DNA from: Alentia gelatinosa
Taxonomy: Eukaryota; Annelida; Polychaeta; Phyllodocida; Polynoidae
DNA: 64,000 nt
Direction of reading: 5' to 3'
Assembly (NCBI GenBank): GCA_950022655.1
Contig: OX465579.1
Span: forward strand, 78,813,193-78,877,192
Both the position numbers and the translations under genes were made by a program. Below the pieces are notes generated by a model. That model was not told the DNA's origin, made no database searches, and saw nothing but the letters and a program-made list of their open reading frames with translations. Below are positions 1 to 10,158 of the stretch, one piece after another (position 1 is the first letter of the stretch; each line of letters opens with the position of its first letter).

Positions 1-203
1 TCATAGCCCTAAGATATCTAAGGACATGACGTACCAAATGCGGAAATTCACTTCCCGTTAGAATTCAGCCATGAAACTTTAACACCAGTTAGGGACACAT
101 ATAACCTACGATCACCTAAAATATGAAGATAATCAGCCGCTTGGATCTAACGATATTAGTGTTTGGATCTGGTTGTATCAAATGCTGCTCTGGTGGCCGG
201 TGT
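1..203 (+). repeat. A-half of the monomer (internal duplication, copy 1)
   Basis: Shown for monomer 1; present in every monomer. It aligns with the B-half at 370-571 with one single-base gap and roughly 90 percent identity by eye. Both contain the core gaattcagccatg, then aactttaacaccagtt, agggacacatataacc and cttggatctaacg, which hardly vary among more than 110 half-copies. Differences from the B-half cluster at gacatgac, atgcgg, gataatcagc and tagtg. Confidence 0.93.
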
Positions 204-218
204 AGGCCTACTTAAGCA

Positions 219-239
219 GTCGCTACTTTATGCAGCGAC
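219..239 (+). other. Spacer 1 hairpin
   Basis: In monomer 1 gtcgct pairs with agcgac around a 9-base loop. In alpha monomers the left arm is ggtcgct, giving 7 pairs. In rho monomers (for example 6991-7013 in monomer 7) the arm becomes ggtcgctgc and pairs perfectly with gcagcgacc around ttcat, 9 pairs. An RNA or DNA structural role is inference. Confidence 0.6.
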
Positions 240-247
240 CTTGACAT

Positions 248-335
248 TGACTGCACTTGTTCCTGATAGATTGGCCATCAACCCCTGTCTGTGCTGAGCT
301 CCTCACTCTCAGTCGAATAGATTGACGGGCTGACC
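248..335 (+). other. Nearly invariant block in spacer 1
   Basis: Shown for monomer 1. From the gactgcacttg after the hairpin to the cgggctgacc before the B-half I find almost no substitutions across the array; the exceptions noticed are A at 8225 and the small deletion of monomer 54 at its right end. No known RNA gene, protein fragment or binding site is recognised in it. Confidence 0.6.
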
Positions 336-369
336 GTACACAGAATTTAACTCACTGTCGCCAAAATTA

Positions 370-571
370 TCATAGCCCAAGACATCTAAGGAGGATACGT
401 ACCAAACGTGGAAACTCACTTTCCGTTGGAATTCAGCCATGAAACTTTAACACCAGTTAGGGACACATATAACCTATGATCAGCTAAAATATGAAGAAAA
501 TCAGCAGCTTGGATCTAACGATATTCGCGTTTGAATCTGGTTGTATCAAATGCTGCTCTGGTGGCCAGTGT
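370..571 (+). repeat. B-half of the monomer (internal duplication, copy 2)
   Basis: Shown for monomer 1. Direct repeat of the A-half at 369-bp spacing (368 at the right end). B-specific signs are cccaagacatc, ggaggatac, gaaaatcagc and ttcgcg. Monomer 30 has two B-halves, the first from its own alpha monomer and the second from monomer 25; monomer 22 has only the first 141 bases of its B-half. Confidence 0.93.
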
Positions 572-641
572 TCTGACATTGGGTGGCCATGATAAGAACT
601 AACGTTTTCATTGACAGGTCCTGCCACCTGGTGTATTATAA

Positions 642-654
642 GGAACCAGGTTCC
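642..654. other. 13-base palindrome in spacer 2
   Basis: ggaacc and ggttcc flank a single central base, a perfect 6-bp inverted repeat. It is retained in nearly all monomers; monomer 20 breaks it (ggaacaaggttcc) and monomer 22 has lost it by deletion. It could be a protein-binding site or chance. Confidence 0.55.
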
Positions 655-703
655 TCACTACATTGATAACGCCTTAAACCTTCTCTCTTTCTGTCACACT
701 CAG

Positions 704-714
704 TGGTCTAGAGG
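704..714 (+). promoter_or_regulatory. RNA polymerase III A-box match
   Basis: tggtctagagg satisfies every fixed position of the tRNA A-box consensus. It is kept in all monomers examined except monomer 22, whose deletion removed it. Retention of a match does not show transcription. Confidence 0.55.
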
Positions 715-747
715 TAGAGTGTCTGCAAGGGAAACCTATGGTTGAGA

Positions 748-756
748 GTTCAATCC
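748..756 (+). promoter_or_regulatory. RNA polymerase III B-box match
   Basis: gttcaatcc fits the B-box core GWTCRANNC. A second match, gttcaaatc at 823-831, lies in the duplicated tail segment. Both recur in every monomer. Confidence 0.55.
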
Positions 757-772
757 CCTTCCATGCAGAGCG

Positions 773-781
773 TTTTTTTTT
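773..781 (+). terminator. T run after the tRNA-like segment
   Basis: Nine T in monomer 1, mostly eight or nine elsewhere, directly after gcagagcg. Runs of four or more T end pol III transcripts, so an RNA of roughly 75-80 bases would be expected if the boxes work. In monomers 20 and 49 the run is longer because gcg became gtt. Confidence 0.5.
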
Positions 782-814
782 CAAGAGTCATAAAGATTCT
801 TATAGGAACTTGAA

Positions 815-891
815 GGTTGAGTGTTCAAATCCCCTTCCATCCAGACTTTTTTATATTTTTTTATGAGAGTCATAAAGATTCTTTTAGGAAC
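815..891 (+). repeat. Local duplication inside the tRNA-like region, copy 2 (headless)
   Basis: Second copy: ggttgag, ttcaaatccccttccatcc, T runs at 847-852 and 856-862, then gagtcataaagattctttt and aggaac. It differs from copy 1 by an inserted A in the B-box region and a longer T-rich part. It has B-box and terminator-like T runs but no A-box of its own. Confidence 0.8.
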
Positions 892-1129
892 CAATTTTTC
901 TCTTTCTGAATTATTCCTATTTCCATTTTTGAATCTTACACAGACATACCTACATAAATAGGGGAATCTTCCATCCAGAACTATTTATTTGTTTACCCTT
1001 ACAAATACGAATACCAGTTACTTTACGTTCTGGTACATTCAGTATAGATTGGTTACTGCACCTGTATGCAGTAATTATAGTGGGCCTTGTATGTTAGTCA
1101 AGACCATCTTTGCGGGTGCCCAAATATTA
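892..1129 (+). repeat. AT-rich tail of the monomer
   Basis: Shown for monomer 1. Contains pyrimidine-rich tttttctctttctg, then acataaatagggg, and a variable site that reads tatttgtttaccc in most beta monomers and tattattcaccc in alpha and rho monomers (less often tatttatttaccc or tatttacttaccc). It ends with the inverted repeat and gtgcccaaatattatca, which runs into the next monomer. No gene is seen. Confidence 0.85.
1053..1074. other. Perfect 8-bp inverted repeat in the tail
   Basis: ttactgca at 1053-1060 and tgcagtaa at 1067-1074 flank a 6-base loop. Several monomers carry cctttatgcagtag, which changes the loop and breaks the outer part of the stem, and monomers 13 and 42 have gcatctg. It forms a hairpin on paper; a function is not shown. 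Confidence 0.65.
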
Positions 1130-2257
1130 TCATAGCCCTAAGACATCTAAGGACATGACATACCAAATGCGGAAATTCAATTCCCGTTAGAATTCAGCCA
1201 TGAAACTTTAACACCAGTTAGGGACACATATAACCTACGATCACCTAAAATATGAAGATAATCAGCCGCTTGGATCTAACGATATTAGTGTTTAAATCTG
1301 GTTGTATCAAATGCTGCTCTGGTGGCCAGTGTAGGCCTACTTAAGCGGTCGCTACTTTATGCAGCGACCTTGACATTGACTGCACTTGTTCCTGATAGAT
1401 TGGCCATCAACCCCTGTCTGTGCTGAGCTCCTCACTCTCAGTCGAATAGATTGACGGGCTGACCGTACGCAGAATTTACCTCACTGTCGCCCAAATTATC
1501 ATAGCCCAAGACATCTAAGGAGGATACGTACCAAACGTTGAAATTCACTTCCCGTTGGAATTCAGCCATGAAACTTTAACACCAGTTAGGGACACATATA
1601 ACCTACGATCACCTAAAATATGAAGAAAATCAGCAGCTTGGATCTAACGATATTCGCGTTTGAATCTGGTTGTATCAAATGCTGCTCTGGTGGCCAGTGT
1701 TCTGACATTGGGTGGCCATGATAAGAACTAACGTTTTCATTGACAGATCCTGCCACCTGGTGTATTATAAGGAACCAGGTTCCTCACTACATTGATAACG
1801 CCTTAAACCTTCTCTCTTTCTGTCACACTCAGTGGTCTAGAGGTAGAGTGTCTGCAAGGGAAACCTATGGTTGAGAGTTCAATCCCCTTCCATGCAGAGC
1901 GTTTTTTTTCAAGAGTCATAAAGATTCTTATAGGAAACTTGAAGGTTGAGAGTTCAAATCCCCTTCCATCCAGACTTTTTTATATTTTTTTATGAGAGTC
2001 ATAAAGATTCTTTTAGGAACCAATTTTTCTCTTTCTGAATTATTTCTATTTCCATTTTTGAATCTTACACAGACATACCTACATAAATAGGGGAATCTTC
2101 CATCCAGAACTATTTATTATTCACCCTTACACATACGAATACCAGTTACTTTACGTTCTGGTACATTCAGTATAGATTGGTTACTGCACCTGTATGCAGT
2201 AATTATAGTGGGCCCTGTATTTTAGTCAAGACCATCGTTGCAGGTGCCCAAATATTA
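1130..2257 (+). repeat. Satellite monomer 2 (alpha class)
   Basis: 1128 bp. Alpha-class variants: catgacatacc, gtttaaatc, hairpin arm ggtcgct, gttgaaattc, eight-T run, tattattcaccc. Private: A at 1180 (ttcaattccc) and cagatcctgcc in spacer 2. Monomer 35 shares the second but not the first. Confidence 0.97.
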
Positions 2258-3387
2258 TCATAGCCCTAAGACATCTAAGGACATGACGTACCAAATGCGG
2301 AAATTCACTTCCCGTTAGAATTCAGCCATGAAACTTTAACACCAGTTAGGGACACATATAACCTACGATCACCTAAAATATGAAGATAATCAGCCGCTTG
2401 GATCTAACGATATTAGTGTTTGAATCTGGTTGTATCAAATGCTGCTCTGATGGCCGGTGTAGGCCTACTTAAGCAGTCGCTACTTTATGCAGCGACCTTG
2501 ACATTGACTGCACTTGTTCCTGATAGATTGGCCATCAACCCCTGTCTGTGCTGAGCTCCTCACTCTCAGTCGAATAGATTGACGGGCTGACCGTACGCAG
2601 AATTTACCTCACTGTCGCCCAAATTATCATAGCCCAAGACATCTAAGGAGGATACGTACCAAACGTGGAAACTCCCTTTCCGTTGGAATTCAGCCATGAA
2701 ACTTTAACACCAGTTAGGGACACATATAACCTATGATCACCTAAAATATGAAGAAAATCAGCAGATTGGATCTAACGATATTCGCGTTTGAATCTGGTTG
2801 TATCAAATGCTGCTCTGGTGGCCAGTGTTCTGACATTGGGTGGCCATGATAAGAACTAACGTTTTCATTGACAGGTCCTGCCACCTGGTGTATTATAAGG
2901 AACCAGGTTCCTCACTACATTGATAACGCCTTAAACCTTCTCTCTTTCTGTCACACTCAGTGGTCTAGAGGTAGAGTGTCTGCAAGGGAAACCTATGGTT
3001 GAGAGTTCAATCCCCTTCCATGCAGAGCGGTTTTTTTTCAAGAGTCATAAAGATTCTTATAGGAAACTTGAAGGTTGAGAGTTCAAATCCCCTTACATCC
3101 AGACTTTTTTATATTTTTTTATGAGAGTCATAAAGATTCTTTTAGGAACCAATTTTTCTCTTTCTGAATTATTTCTATTTCCATTTTTGAATCTTACACA
3201 GACATACCTACATAAATAGGGGAATCTTTCATCCAGAACTATTTATTTGTTTACCCTTACACATACTAATACCAGTTACTTTACGTTCTGGTACATTCAG
3301 TATAGATTGGTTACTGCACCTTTATGCAGTAGTTATAGTGGGCCCTGTATTTTAGTCAAGACCATCGTTGCGGGTGCCCAAATATTA
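2258..3387 (+). repeat. Satellite monomer 3 (beta class)
   Basis: 1130 bp. Variants: ctgatggccgg in the A-half, actccctttcc and cagcagattgg in the B-half, ccttacatcc, gaatctttcatcc, acatactaat, and the tail hairpin variant cctttatgcagtag. Monomer 36 shares the full set at an offset of 37,415 bp. Confidence 0.97.
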
Positions 3388-4516
3388 TCATAGCCCTAAG
3401 ACATCTAAGGACATGACGTACCAAATGCGGAAATTCACTTCCCGTTAGAATTCAGCCATGAAACTTTAACACCAGTTAGGGACACATATAACCTACGATC
3501 ACCTAAAATATGAAGATAATCAGCCGCTTGGATCTAACGATATTAGTGTTTGAATCTGGTTGTATCAAATGCTGCTCTGATGGCCGGTGTAGGCCTACTT
3601 AAGCAGTCGCTACTTTATGCAGCGACCTTGACATTGACTGCACTTGTTCCTGATAGATTGGCCATCAACCCCTGTCTGTGCTGAGCTCCTCACTCTCAGT
3701 CGAATAGATTGACGGGCTGACCGTACGCAGAATTTAACTCACTGTCGCCAAAATTATCATAGCCCAAGACATCTAAGGAGGATACCTACCAAACGTGGAA
3801 ACTCACTTTCCGTTGGAATTCAGCCATGAAACTTTAGCACCCGTTAGGGACACATATAACCTATAATCACCTAAAATATGAAGAAAATCAGCAGCTTGGA
3901 TCTAACGATATTCGCGTTTGAATCTGGTTGTATCAAATGCTGCTCTGGTGGCCAGTGTTCTGACATTGGGTGGCCATGATAAGAACTAACGTTTTCATTG
4001 ACAGGTCCTGCCACCTGGTGTATTATAAGGAACCAGGTTCCTCACTACATTGATAACGCCTTAAACCTTCTCTCTTTCTGTCACACTCAGTGGTCTAGAG
4101 GTAGAGTGTCTGCAAGGGAAACCTATGGTTGAGAGTTCAATCCCCTTCCATGCAGAGCGTTTTTTTTTCAAGAGTCATAAAGATTCTTATAGGAACTTGA
4201 AGGTTGAGTGTTCAAATCCCCTTCCATCCAGACTTTTTTATATTTTTTTATGAGAGTCATAAAGATTCTTTTAGGAACCAATTTTTCTCTTTCTGAATTA
4301 TTTCTATTTCCATTTTTGAATCTTACACAGACATACCTACATAAATAGGGGAATCTTCCATCCAGAACTATTTATTTGTTTACCCTTACACATACGAATA
4401 CCAGTTACTTTACGTTCTGGTACATTCAGTATAGATTGGTTACTGCACCTGTATGCAGTAATTATAGTGGGCCTTGTATGTTAGTCAAGACCATCTTTGC
4501 GGGTGCCCAAATATTA
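3388..4516 (+). repeat. Satellite monomer 4 (beta class)
   Basis: 1129 bp. Variants: ctgatggccgg, gatacctacc, the private pair ttagcacccgtt and ctataatcacc in the B-half, ggaacttg and gagtgttc downstream. Copied as monomer 37. Confidence 0.97.
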
Positions 4517-5644
4517 TCATAGCCCTAAGACATCTAAGGACATGACATACCAAATGCGGAAATTCACTTCCCGTTAGAATTCAGCCATGAAACTTTAACA
4601 CCAGTTAGGGACACATATAACCTACGATCACCTAAAATATGAAGATAATCAGCTGCTTGGATCTAACGATATTAGTGTTTAAGTCTGGTTGTATCAAATG
4701 CTGCTCTGGTGGCCAGTGTAGGCCTACTTAAGCGGTCGCTACTTTATGCAGCGACCTTGACATTGACTGCACTTGTTCCTGATAGATTGGCCATCAACCC
4801 CTGTCTGTGCTGAGCTCCTCACTCTCAGTCGAATAGATTGACGGGCTGACCGTACGCAGAATTTACCTCACTGTCGCCCAAATTATCATAGCCCAAGACA
4901 TCTAAGGAGGATACGTACCAAACGTTGAAATTCACTTCCCGTTGGAATTCAGCCATGAAACTTTAACACCAGTTAGGGACACATATAACCTACGATCACC
5001 TAAAATATGAAGAAAATCAGCAGCTTGGATCTAACGATATTCGCGTTTGAATCTGGTTGTATCAAATGCTGCTCTGGTGGCCAGTGTTCTGACATTGGGT
5101 GGCCATGATAAGAACTAACGTTTTCATTGACAGGTCCTGCCACCTGGTGTATTATAAGGAACCAGGTTCCTCACTACATTGATAACGCCTTAAACCTTCT
5201 CTCTTTCTGTCACACTCAGTGGTCTAGAGGTAGAGTGTCTGCAAGGGAAACCTATGGTTGAGAGTTCAATCCCCTTCCATGCAGAGCGTTTTTTTTCAAG
5301 AGTCATAAAGATTCTTATAGGAAACTTGAAGGTTGAGAGTTCAAATCCCCTTCCATCCAGACTTTTTTATATTTTTTTATGAGAGTCATAAAGATTCTTT
5401 TAGGAACCAATTTTTCTCTTTCTGAATTATTTCTATTTCCATTTTTGAATCTTACACAGACATACCTACATAAATAGGGGAATCTTCCATCCAGAACTAT
5501 TTATTATTCACCCTTACACATACGAATACCAGTTACTTTACGTTCTGGTACATTCAGTATAGATTGGTTACTGCACCTGTATGCAGTAATTATAGTGGGC
5601 CCTGTATTTTAGTCAAGACCATCGTTGCAGGTGCCCAAATATTA
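4517..5644 (+). repeat. Satellite monomer 5 (alpha class)
   Basis: 1128 bp. Alpha-class with cagctgctt in the A-half and the private gtttaagtc. Tail ends gttgcaggtg. Copied as monomer 38, including gtttaagtc. Confidence 0.97.
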
Positions 5645-6773
5645 TCATAGCCCTAAGACATCTAAGGACATGACGTACCAAATGCGGAAATTCACTTCCC
5701 GTTAGAATTCAGCCATGAAACTTTAACACCAGTTAGGGACACATATAACCTACGATCACCTAAAATATGAAGATAATCAGCCGCTTGGATCTAACGATAT
5801 TAGTGTTTGAATCTGGTTGTATCAAATGCTGCTCTGATGGCCGGTGTAGGCCTACTTAAGCAGTCGCTACTTTATGCAGCGACCTTGACATTGACTGCAC
5901 TTGTTCCTGATAGATTGGCCATCAACCCCTGTCTGTGCTGAGCTCCTCACTCTCAGTCGAATAGATTGACGGGCTGACCGTACGCAGAATTTACCTCACT
6001 GTCGCCCAAATTATCATAGCCCAAGACATCTAAGGAGGATACGTACCAAACGTGGAAACTCCCTTTCCGTTGGAATTCAGCCATGAAACTTTAACACCAG
6101 TTAGGGACACATATAACCTATGATCACCTAAAATATGAAGAAAATCAGCAGATTGGATCTAACGATATTCGCGTTTGAATCTGGTTGTATCAAATGCTGC
6201 TCTGGTGGCCAGTGTTCTGACATTGGGTGGCCATGATAAGAACTAACGTTTTCATTGACAGGTCCTGCCACCTGGTGTATTATAAGGAACCAGGTTCCTC
6301 ACTACATTGATAACGCCTTAAACCTTCTCTCTTTCTGTCACACTCAGTGGTCTAGAGGTAGAGTGTCTGCAAGGGAAACCTATGGTTGAGAGTTCAATCC
6401 CCTTCCATGCAGAGCGTTTTTTTTTCAAGAGTCATAAAGATTCTTATAGGAAACTTGAAGGTTGAGTGTTCAAATCCCCTTCCATCCAGACTTTTTTATA
6501 TTTTTTTATGAGAGTCATAAAGATTCTTTTAGGAACCAATTTTTCTCTTTCTGAATTATTTCTATTTCCATTTTTGAATCTTACACAGACATACCTACAT
6601 AAATAGGGGAATCTTCCATCCAGAACTATTTATTATTCACCCTTACACATACGAATACCAGTTACTTTACATTCTGGTACATTCAGTATAGATTGGTTAC
6701 TGCACCTGTATGCAGTAATTATAGTGGGCCTTGTATGTTAGTCAAGACCATCGTTGCGGGTGCCCAAATATTA
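5645..6773 (+). repeat. Satellite monomer 6 (beta class)
   Basis: 1129 bp. Variants: ctgatggccgg, actccctttcc, cagcagattgg, and ttacattctgg in the tail. Its positional partner, monomer 39, keeps the tail but has gatacctacc and actcactttcc in the B-half, so one of the two was overwritten there. Confidence 0.97.
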
Positions 6774-7901
6774 TCATAGCCCTAAGACATCTAAGGACAT
6801 GACATACCAAATGCGGAAATTCACTTCCCGTTAGAATTCAGCCATGAAACTTTAACACCAGTTAGGGACACATATAACCTACGATCACCTAAAATATGAA
6901 GATAATCAGCCGCTTGGATCTAACGATATTAGTGTTTGAATCTGGTTGTATCAAATGCTGCTCTGGTGGCCGGTGTAGGCCTACTTAAGCGGTCGCTGCT
7001 TCATGCAGCGACCTTGACATTGACTGCACTTGTTCCTGATAGATTGGCCATCAACCCCTGTCTGTGCTGAGCTCCTCACTCTCAGTCGAATAGATTGACG
7101 GGCTGACCGTACGCAGAATTTACCTCACTGTCGCCCAAATTATCATAGCCCAAGACATCTAAGGAGGATACGTACCAAACGTGGAAACTCACTTCCCATT
7201 GGAATTCAGCCATGAAACTTTGACACCAGTTAGGGACACATATAACCTACGATCACCTAAAATGTGAAGAAAATCAGCAGCTTGGATCTAACGATATTCG
7301 CGTTTGAATCTGGTTGTATCAAATGCTGCTCTGGTGGCCAGTGTTCTGACATTGGGTGGCCATGATAAGAACTAACGTTTTCATTGACAGGTCCTGCCAC
7401 CTGGTGTATTATAAGGAACCAGGTTCCTCACTACATTGATAACGCCTTAAACCTTCTCTCTTTCTGTCACACTCAGTGGTCTAGAGGTAGAGTGTCTGCA
7501 AGGGAAACCTATGGTTGAGAGTTCAATCCCCTTCCATGCAGAGCGGTTTTTTTCAAGAGTCATAAAGATTCTTATAGGAAACTTGAAGGTTGAGAGTTCA
7601 AATCCCCTTCCATCCAGACTTTTTTATATTTTTTTATGAGAGTCATAAAGATTCTTTTAGGAACCAATTTTTCTCTTTCTGAATTATTTCTATTTCCATT
7701 TTTGAATCTTACACAGACATACCTACATAAATAGGGGAATCTTCCATCCAGAACTATTTATTATTCACCCTTACACATACGAATACCAGTTACTTTACGT
7801 TCTGGTACATTCAGTATAGATTGGTTACTGCACCTGTATGCAGTAATTATAGTGGGCCCTGTATTTTAGTCAAGACCATCGTTGCAGGTGCCAAAATATT
7901 A
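6774..7901 (+). repeat. Satellite monomer 7 (rho class)
   Basis: 1128 bp. Extended hairpin stem (ggtcgctgc), cttcccattgg, private ctttgacacc, aaaatgtgaag and a shortened T run after gcgg. Ends with gccaaaatatt instead of gcccaaatatt. Copied as monomer 40; monomer 9 is also close but has ctttaacacc. Confidence 0.97.
6991..7013 (+). other. Extended 9-bp hairpin of rho-class monomers
   Basis: Arms 6991-6999 and 7005-7013 are perfect complements with a 5-base loop. The change of A to G at stem position 8 turns an A-C mismatch of other monomers into a G-C pair. The same form recurs in monomers 9, 23, 26, 31, 40 and 54. Confidence 0.7.
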
Positions 7902-9030
7902 TCATAGCCCTAAGACATCTAAGGACATGACGTACCAAATGCGGAAATTCACTTCCCGTTAGAATTCAGCCATGAAACTTTAACACCAGTTAGGGACACA
8001 TATAACCTACGATCACCTAAAATATGAAGATAATCAGCCGCTTGGATCTAACGATATTAGTGTTTGAATCTGGTTGTATCAAATGCTGCTCTGATGGCCG
8101 GTGTAGGCCTACTTAAGCAGTCGCTACTTTATGCAGCGACCTTGACATTGACTGCACTTGTTCCTGATAGATTGGCCATCAACCCCTGTCTGTGCTGAGC
8201 TCCTCACTCTCAGTCGAATAGATTAACGGGCTGACCGTACGCAGAATTTAACTGACTGTCGCCAAAATTATCATAGCCCAAGACATCTAAGGAGGATACG
8301 TACCAAACGTGGAAACTCACTTTCCGTTGGAATTCAGCCATGAAACTTTAACACCAGTTAGGGACACATATAACCTATGATCACCTAAAATATGAAGAAA
8401 ATCAGCAGATTGGATCTAACGATATTCGCGTTTGAATCTGGTTGTATCAAATGCTGCTCTGGTGGCCAGTGTTCTGACATTGGGTGGCCATGATAAGAAC
8501 TAACGTTTTCATTGACAGGTCCTGCCACCTGGTGTATTATAAGGAACCAGGTTCCTCACTACATTGATAACGCCTTAAACCTTCTCTCTTTCTGTCACAC
8601 TCAGTGGTCTAGAGGTAGAGTGTCTGCAAGGGAAACCTATGGTTGAGAGTTCAATCCCCTTCCATGCAGAGCGTTTTTTTTTAAAGAGTCATAAAGATTC
8701 TTATAGGAAACTTGAAGGTTGAGAGTTCAAATCCCCTTCCATCCAGACTTTTTTATATTTTTTTATGAGAGTCATAAAGATTCTTTTAGGAACCAATTTT
8801 TCTCTTTCTGAATTATTTCTATTTCCATTTTTGAATCTTACACAGACATACCTACATAAATAGGGGAATCTTCCATCCAGAACTATTTATTATTCACCCT
8901 TACACATACGAATACCAGTTACTTTACATTCTGGTACATTCAGTATAGATTGGTTACTGCACCTGTATGCAGTAATTATAGTGGGCCTTGTATGTTAGTC
9001 AAGACCATCGTTGCGGGTGCCCAAATATTA
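7902..9030 (+). repeat. Satellite monomer 8 (beta class)
   Basis: 1129 bp. Variants: A at 8225 (gattaacggg), a rare change inside the otherwise invariant block, aactgactg, cagcagattgg, and a T run followed by aaagagtc instead of caagagtc. Monomer 41 shares aactgactg and aaagagtc but has another tail. Confidence 0.97.
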
Positions 9031-10158
9031 TCATAGCCCTAAGACATCTAAGGACATGACATACCAAATGCGGAAATTCACTTCCCGTTAGAATTCAGCC
9101 ATGAAACTTTAACACCAGTTAGGGACACATATAACCTACGATCACCTAAAATATGAAGATAATCAGCCGCTTGGATCTAACGATATTAGTGTTTGAATCT
9201 GGTTGTATCAAATGCTGCTCTGGTGGCCGGTGTAGGCCTACTTAAGCGGTCGCTGCTTCATGCAGCGACCTTGACATTGACTGCACTTGTTCCTGATAGA
9301 TTGGCCATCAACCCCTGTCTGTGCTGAGCTCCTCACTCTCAGTCGAATAGATTGACGGGCTGACCGTACGCAGAATTTACCTCACTGTCGCCCAAATTAT
9401 CATAGCCCAAGACATCTAAGGAGGATACGTACCAAACGTGGAAACTCACTTCCCATTGGAATTCAGCCATGAAACTTTAACACCAGTTAGGGACACATAT
9501 AACCTACGATCACCTAAAATGTGAAGAAAATCAGCAGCTTGGATCTAACGATATTCGCGTTTGAATCTGGTTGTATCAAATGCTGCTCTGGTGGCCAGTG
9601 TTCTGACATTGGGTGGCCATGATAAGAACTAACGTTTTCATTGACAGGTCCTGCCACCTGGTGTATTATAAGGAACCAGGTTCCTCACTACATTGATAAC
9701 GCCTTAAACCTTCTCTCTTTCTGTCACACTCAGTGGTCTAGAGGTAGAGTGTCTGCAAGGGAAACCTATGGTTGAGAGTTCAATCCCCTTCCATGCAGAG
9801 CGGTTTTTTTCAAGAGTCATAAAGATTCTTATAGGAAACTTGAAGGTTGAGAGTTCAAATCCCCTTCCATCCAGACTTTTTTATATTTTTTTATGAGAGT
9901 CATAAAGATTCTTTTAGGAACCAATTTTTCTCTTTCTGAATTATTTCTATTTCCATTTTTGAATCTTACACAGACATACCTACATAAATAGGGGAATCTT
10001 CCATCCAGAACTATTTATTATTCACCCTTACACATACGAATACCAGTTACTTTACGTTCTGGTACATTCAGTATAGATTGGTTACTGCACCTGTATGCAG
10101 TAATTATAGTGGGCCCTGTATTTTAGTCAAGACCATCGTTGCAGGTGCCCAAATATTA
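9031..10158 (+). repeat. Satellite monomer 9 (rho class; first-pass only)
   Basis: 1128 bp. Close copy of monomer 7 at an offset of 2,257 bp (same ggtcgctgc, cttcccattgg, aaaatgtgaag) but with ctttaacacc. First of four monomers that the second pass lacks. Confidence 0.97.

Larger units (their letters stand above)
697..770 (+). pseudogene. tRNA-like segment with pol III A-box and B-box (degenerate)
   Basis: Shown for monomer 1; recurs in every monomer about 700 bases from its start. Positions 704-714 read tggtctagagg, a full match to the A-box consensus TRGYNNANNGG. Positions 748-756 read gttcaatcc, a full match to the B-box core GWTCRANNC, 44 bases downstream, which is tRNA-like spacing. Read as a tRNA, the T-arm forms four of five pairs (gagag with ccctt, one mismatch), the D-arm is weak, the anticodon arm does not pair and the acceptor arms (cactcag and ccatgca) are not complementary. 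So it is not a functional tRNA but a decayed tRNA gene or the head of a tRNA-derived SINE captured in the monomer. The D-arm text resembles Gly- or Glu-type tRNAs, but the parent is uncertain. Confidence 0.6.
740..809 (+). repeat. Local duplication inside the tRNA-like region, copy 1
   Basis: From ggttgagagttcaa through ccccttccat, the T run and gagtcataaagattctt to ataggaac. It is repeated at 815-891. The copy includes the B-box but not the A-box. Confidence 0.8.
1..1129 (+). repeat. Satellite monomer 1 (beta class, reference monomer)
   Basis: 1129 bp, used as coordinate reference. Distinguishing variants: aagatatc in the A-half, gtttggatc, gtacacag, gatcagct in the B-half, nine-T run after the tRNA-like segment, ggaacttg, gagtgttc, ttacaaatacg and a tail ending ctttgcgggtg. 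Nearest relatives are monomers 29 and 34, which share these but have gaccggtcc where monomer 1 has gacaggtcc. Confidence 0.97.

Noticed and set aside
89..94. ttaggg telomere-type hexamer in each A-half and B-half
   Set aside because: Single hexamers only, never in tandem; chance match in the conserved core.
421..437. CENP-B-box-like cgttggaa in the B-half
   Set aside because: Eight bases agree with part of the human CENP-B box, but the required cggg half is absent (ttcag instead) and one of the first essential T positions differs. Not a usable box by sequence.
697..770. Intact tRNA gene
   Set aside because: Acceptor arms do not pair, the anticodon arm is absent and the D-stem is weak; only promoter boxes and a four-of-five T-stem remain.
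773..781. T-run length differences (8, 9 or more) as biological microsatellite variation
   Set aside because: Real differences are possible, but homopolymer length is the commonest long-read error, so I used them only as secondary markers.
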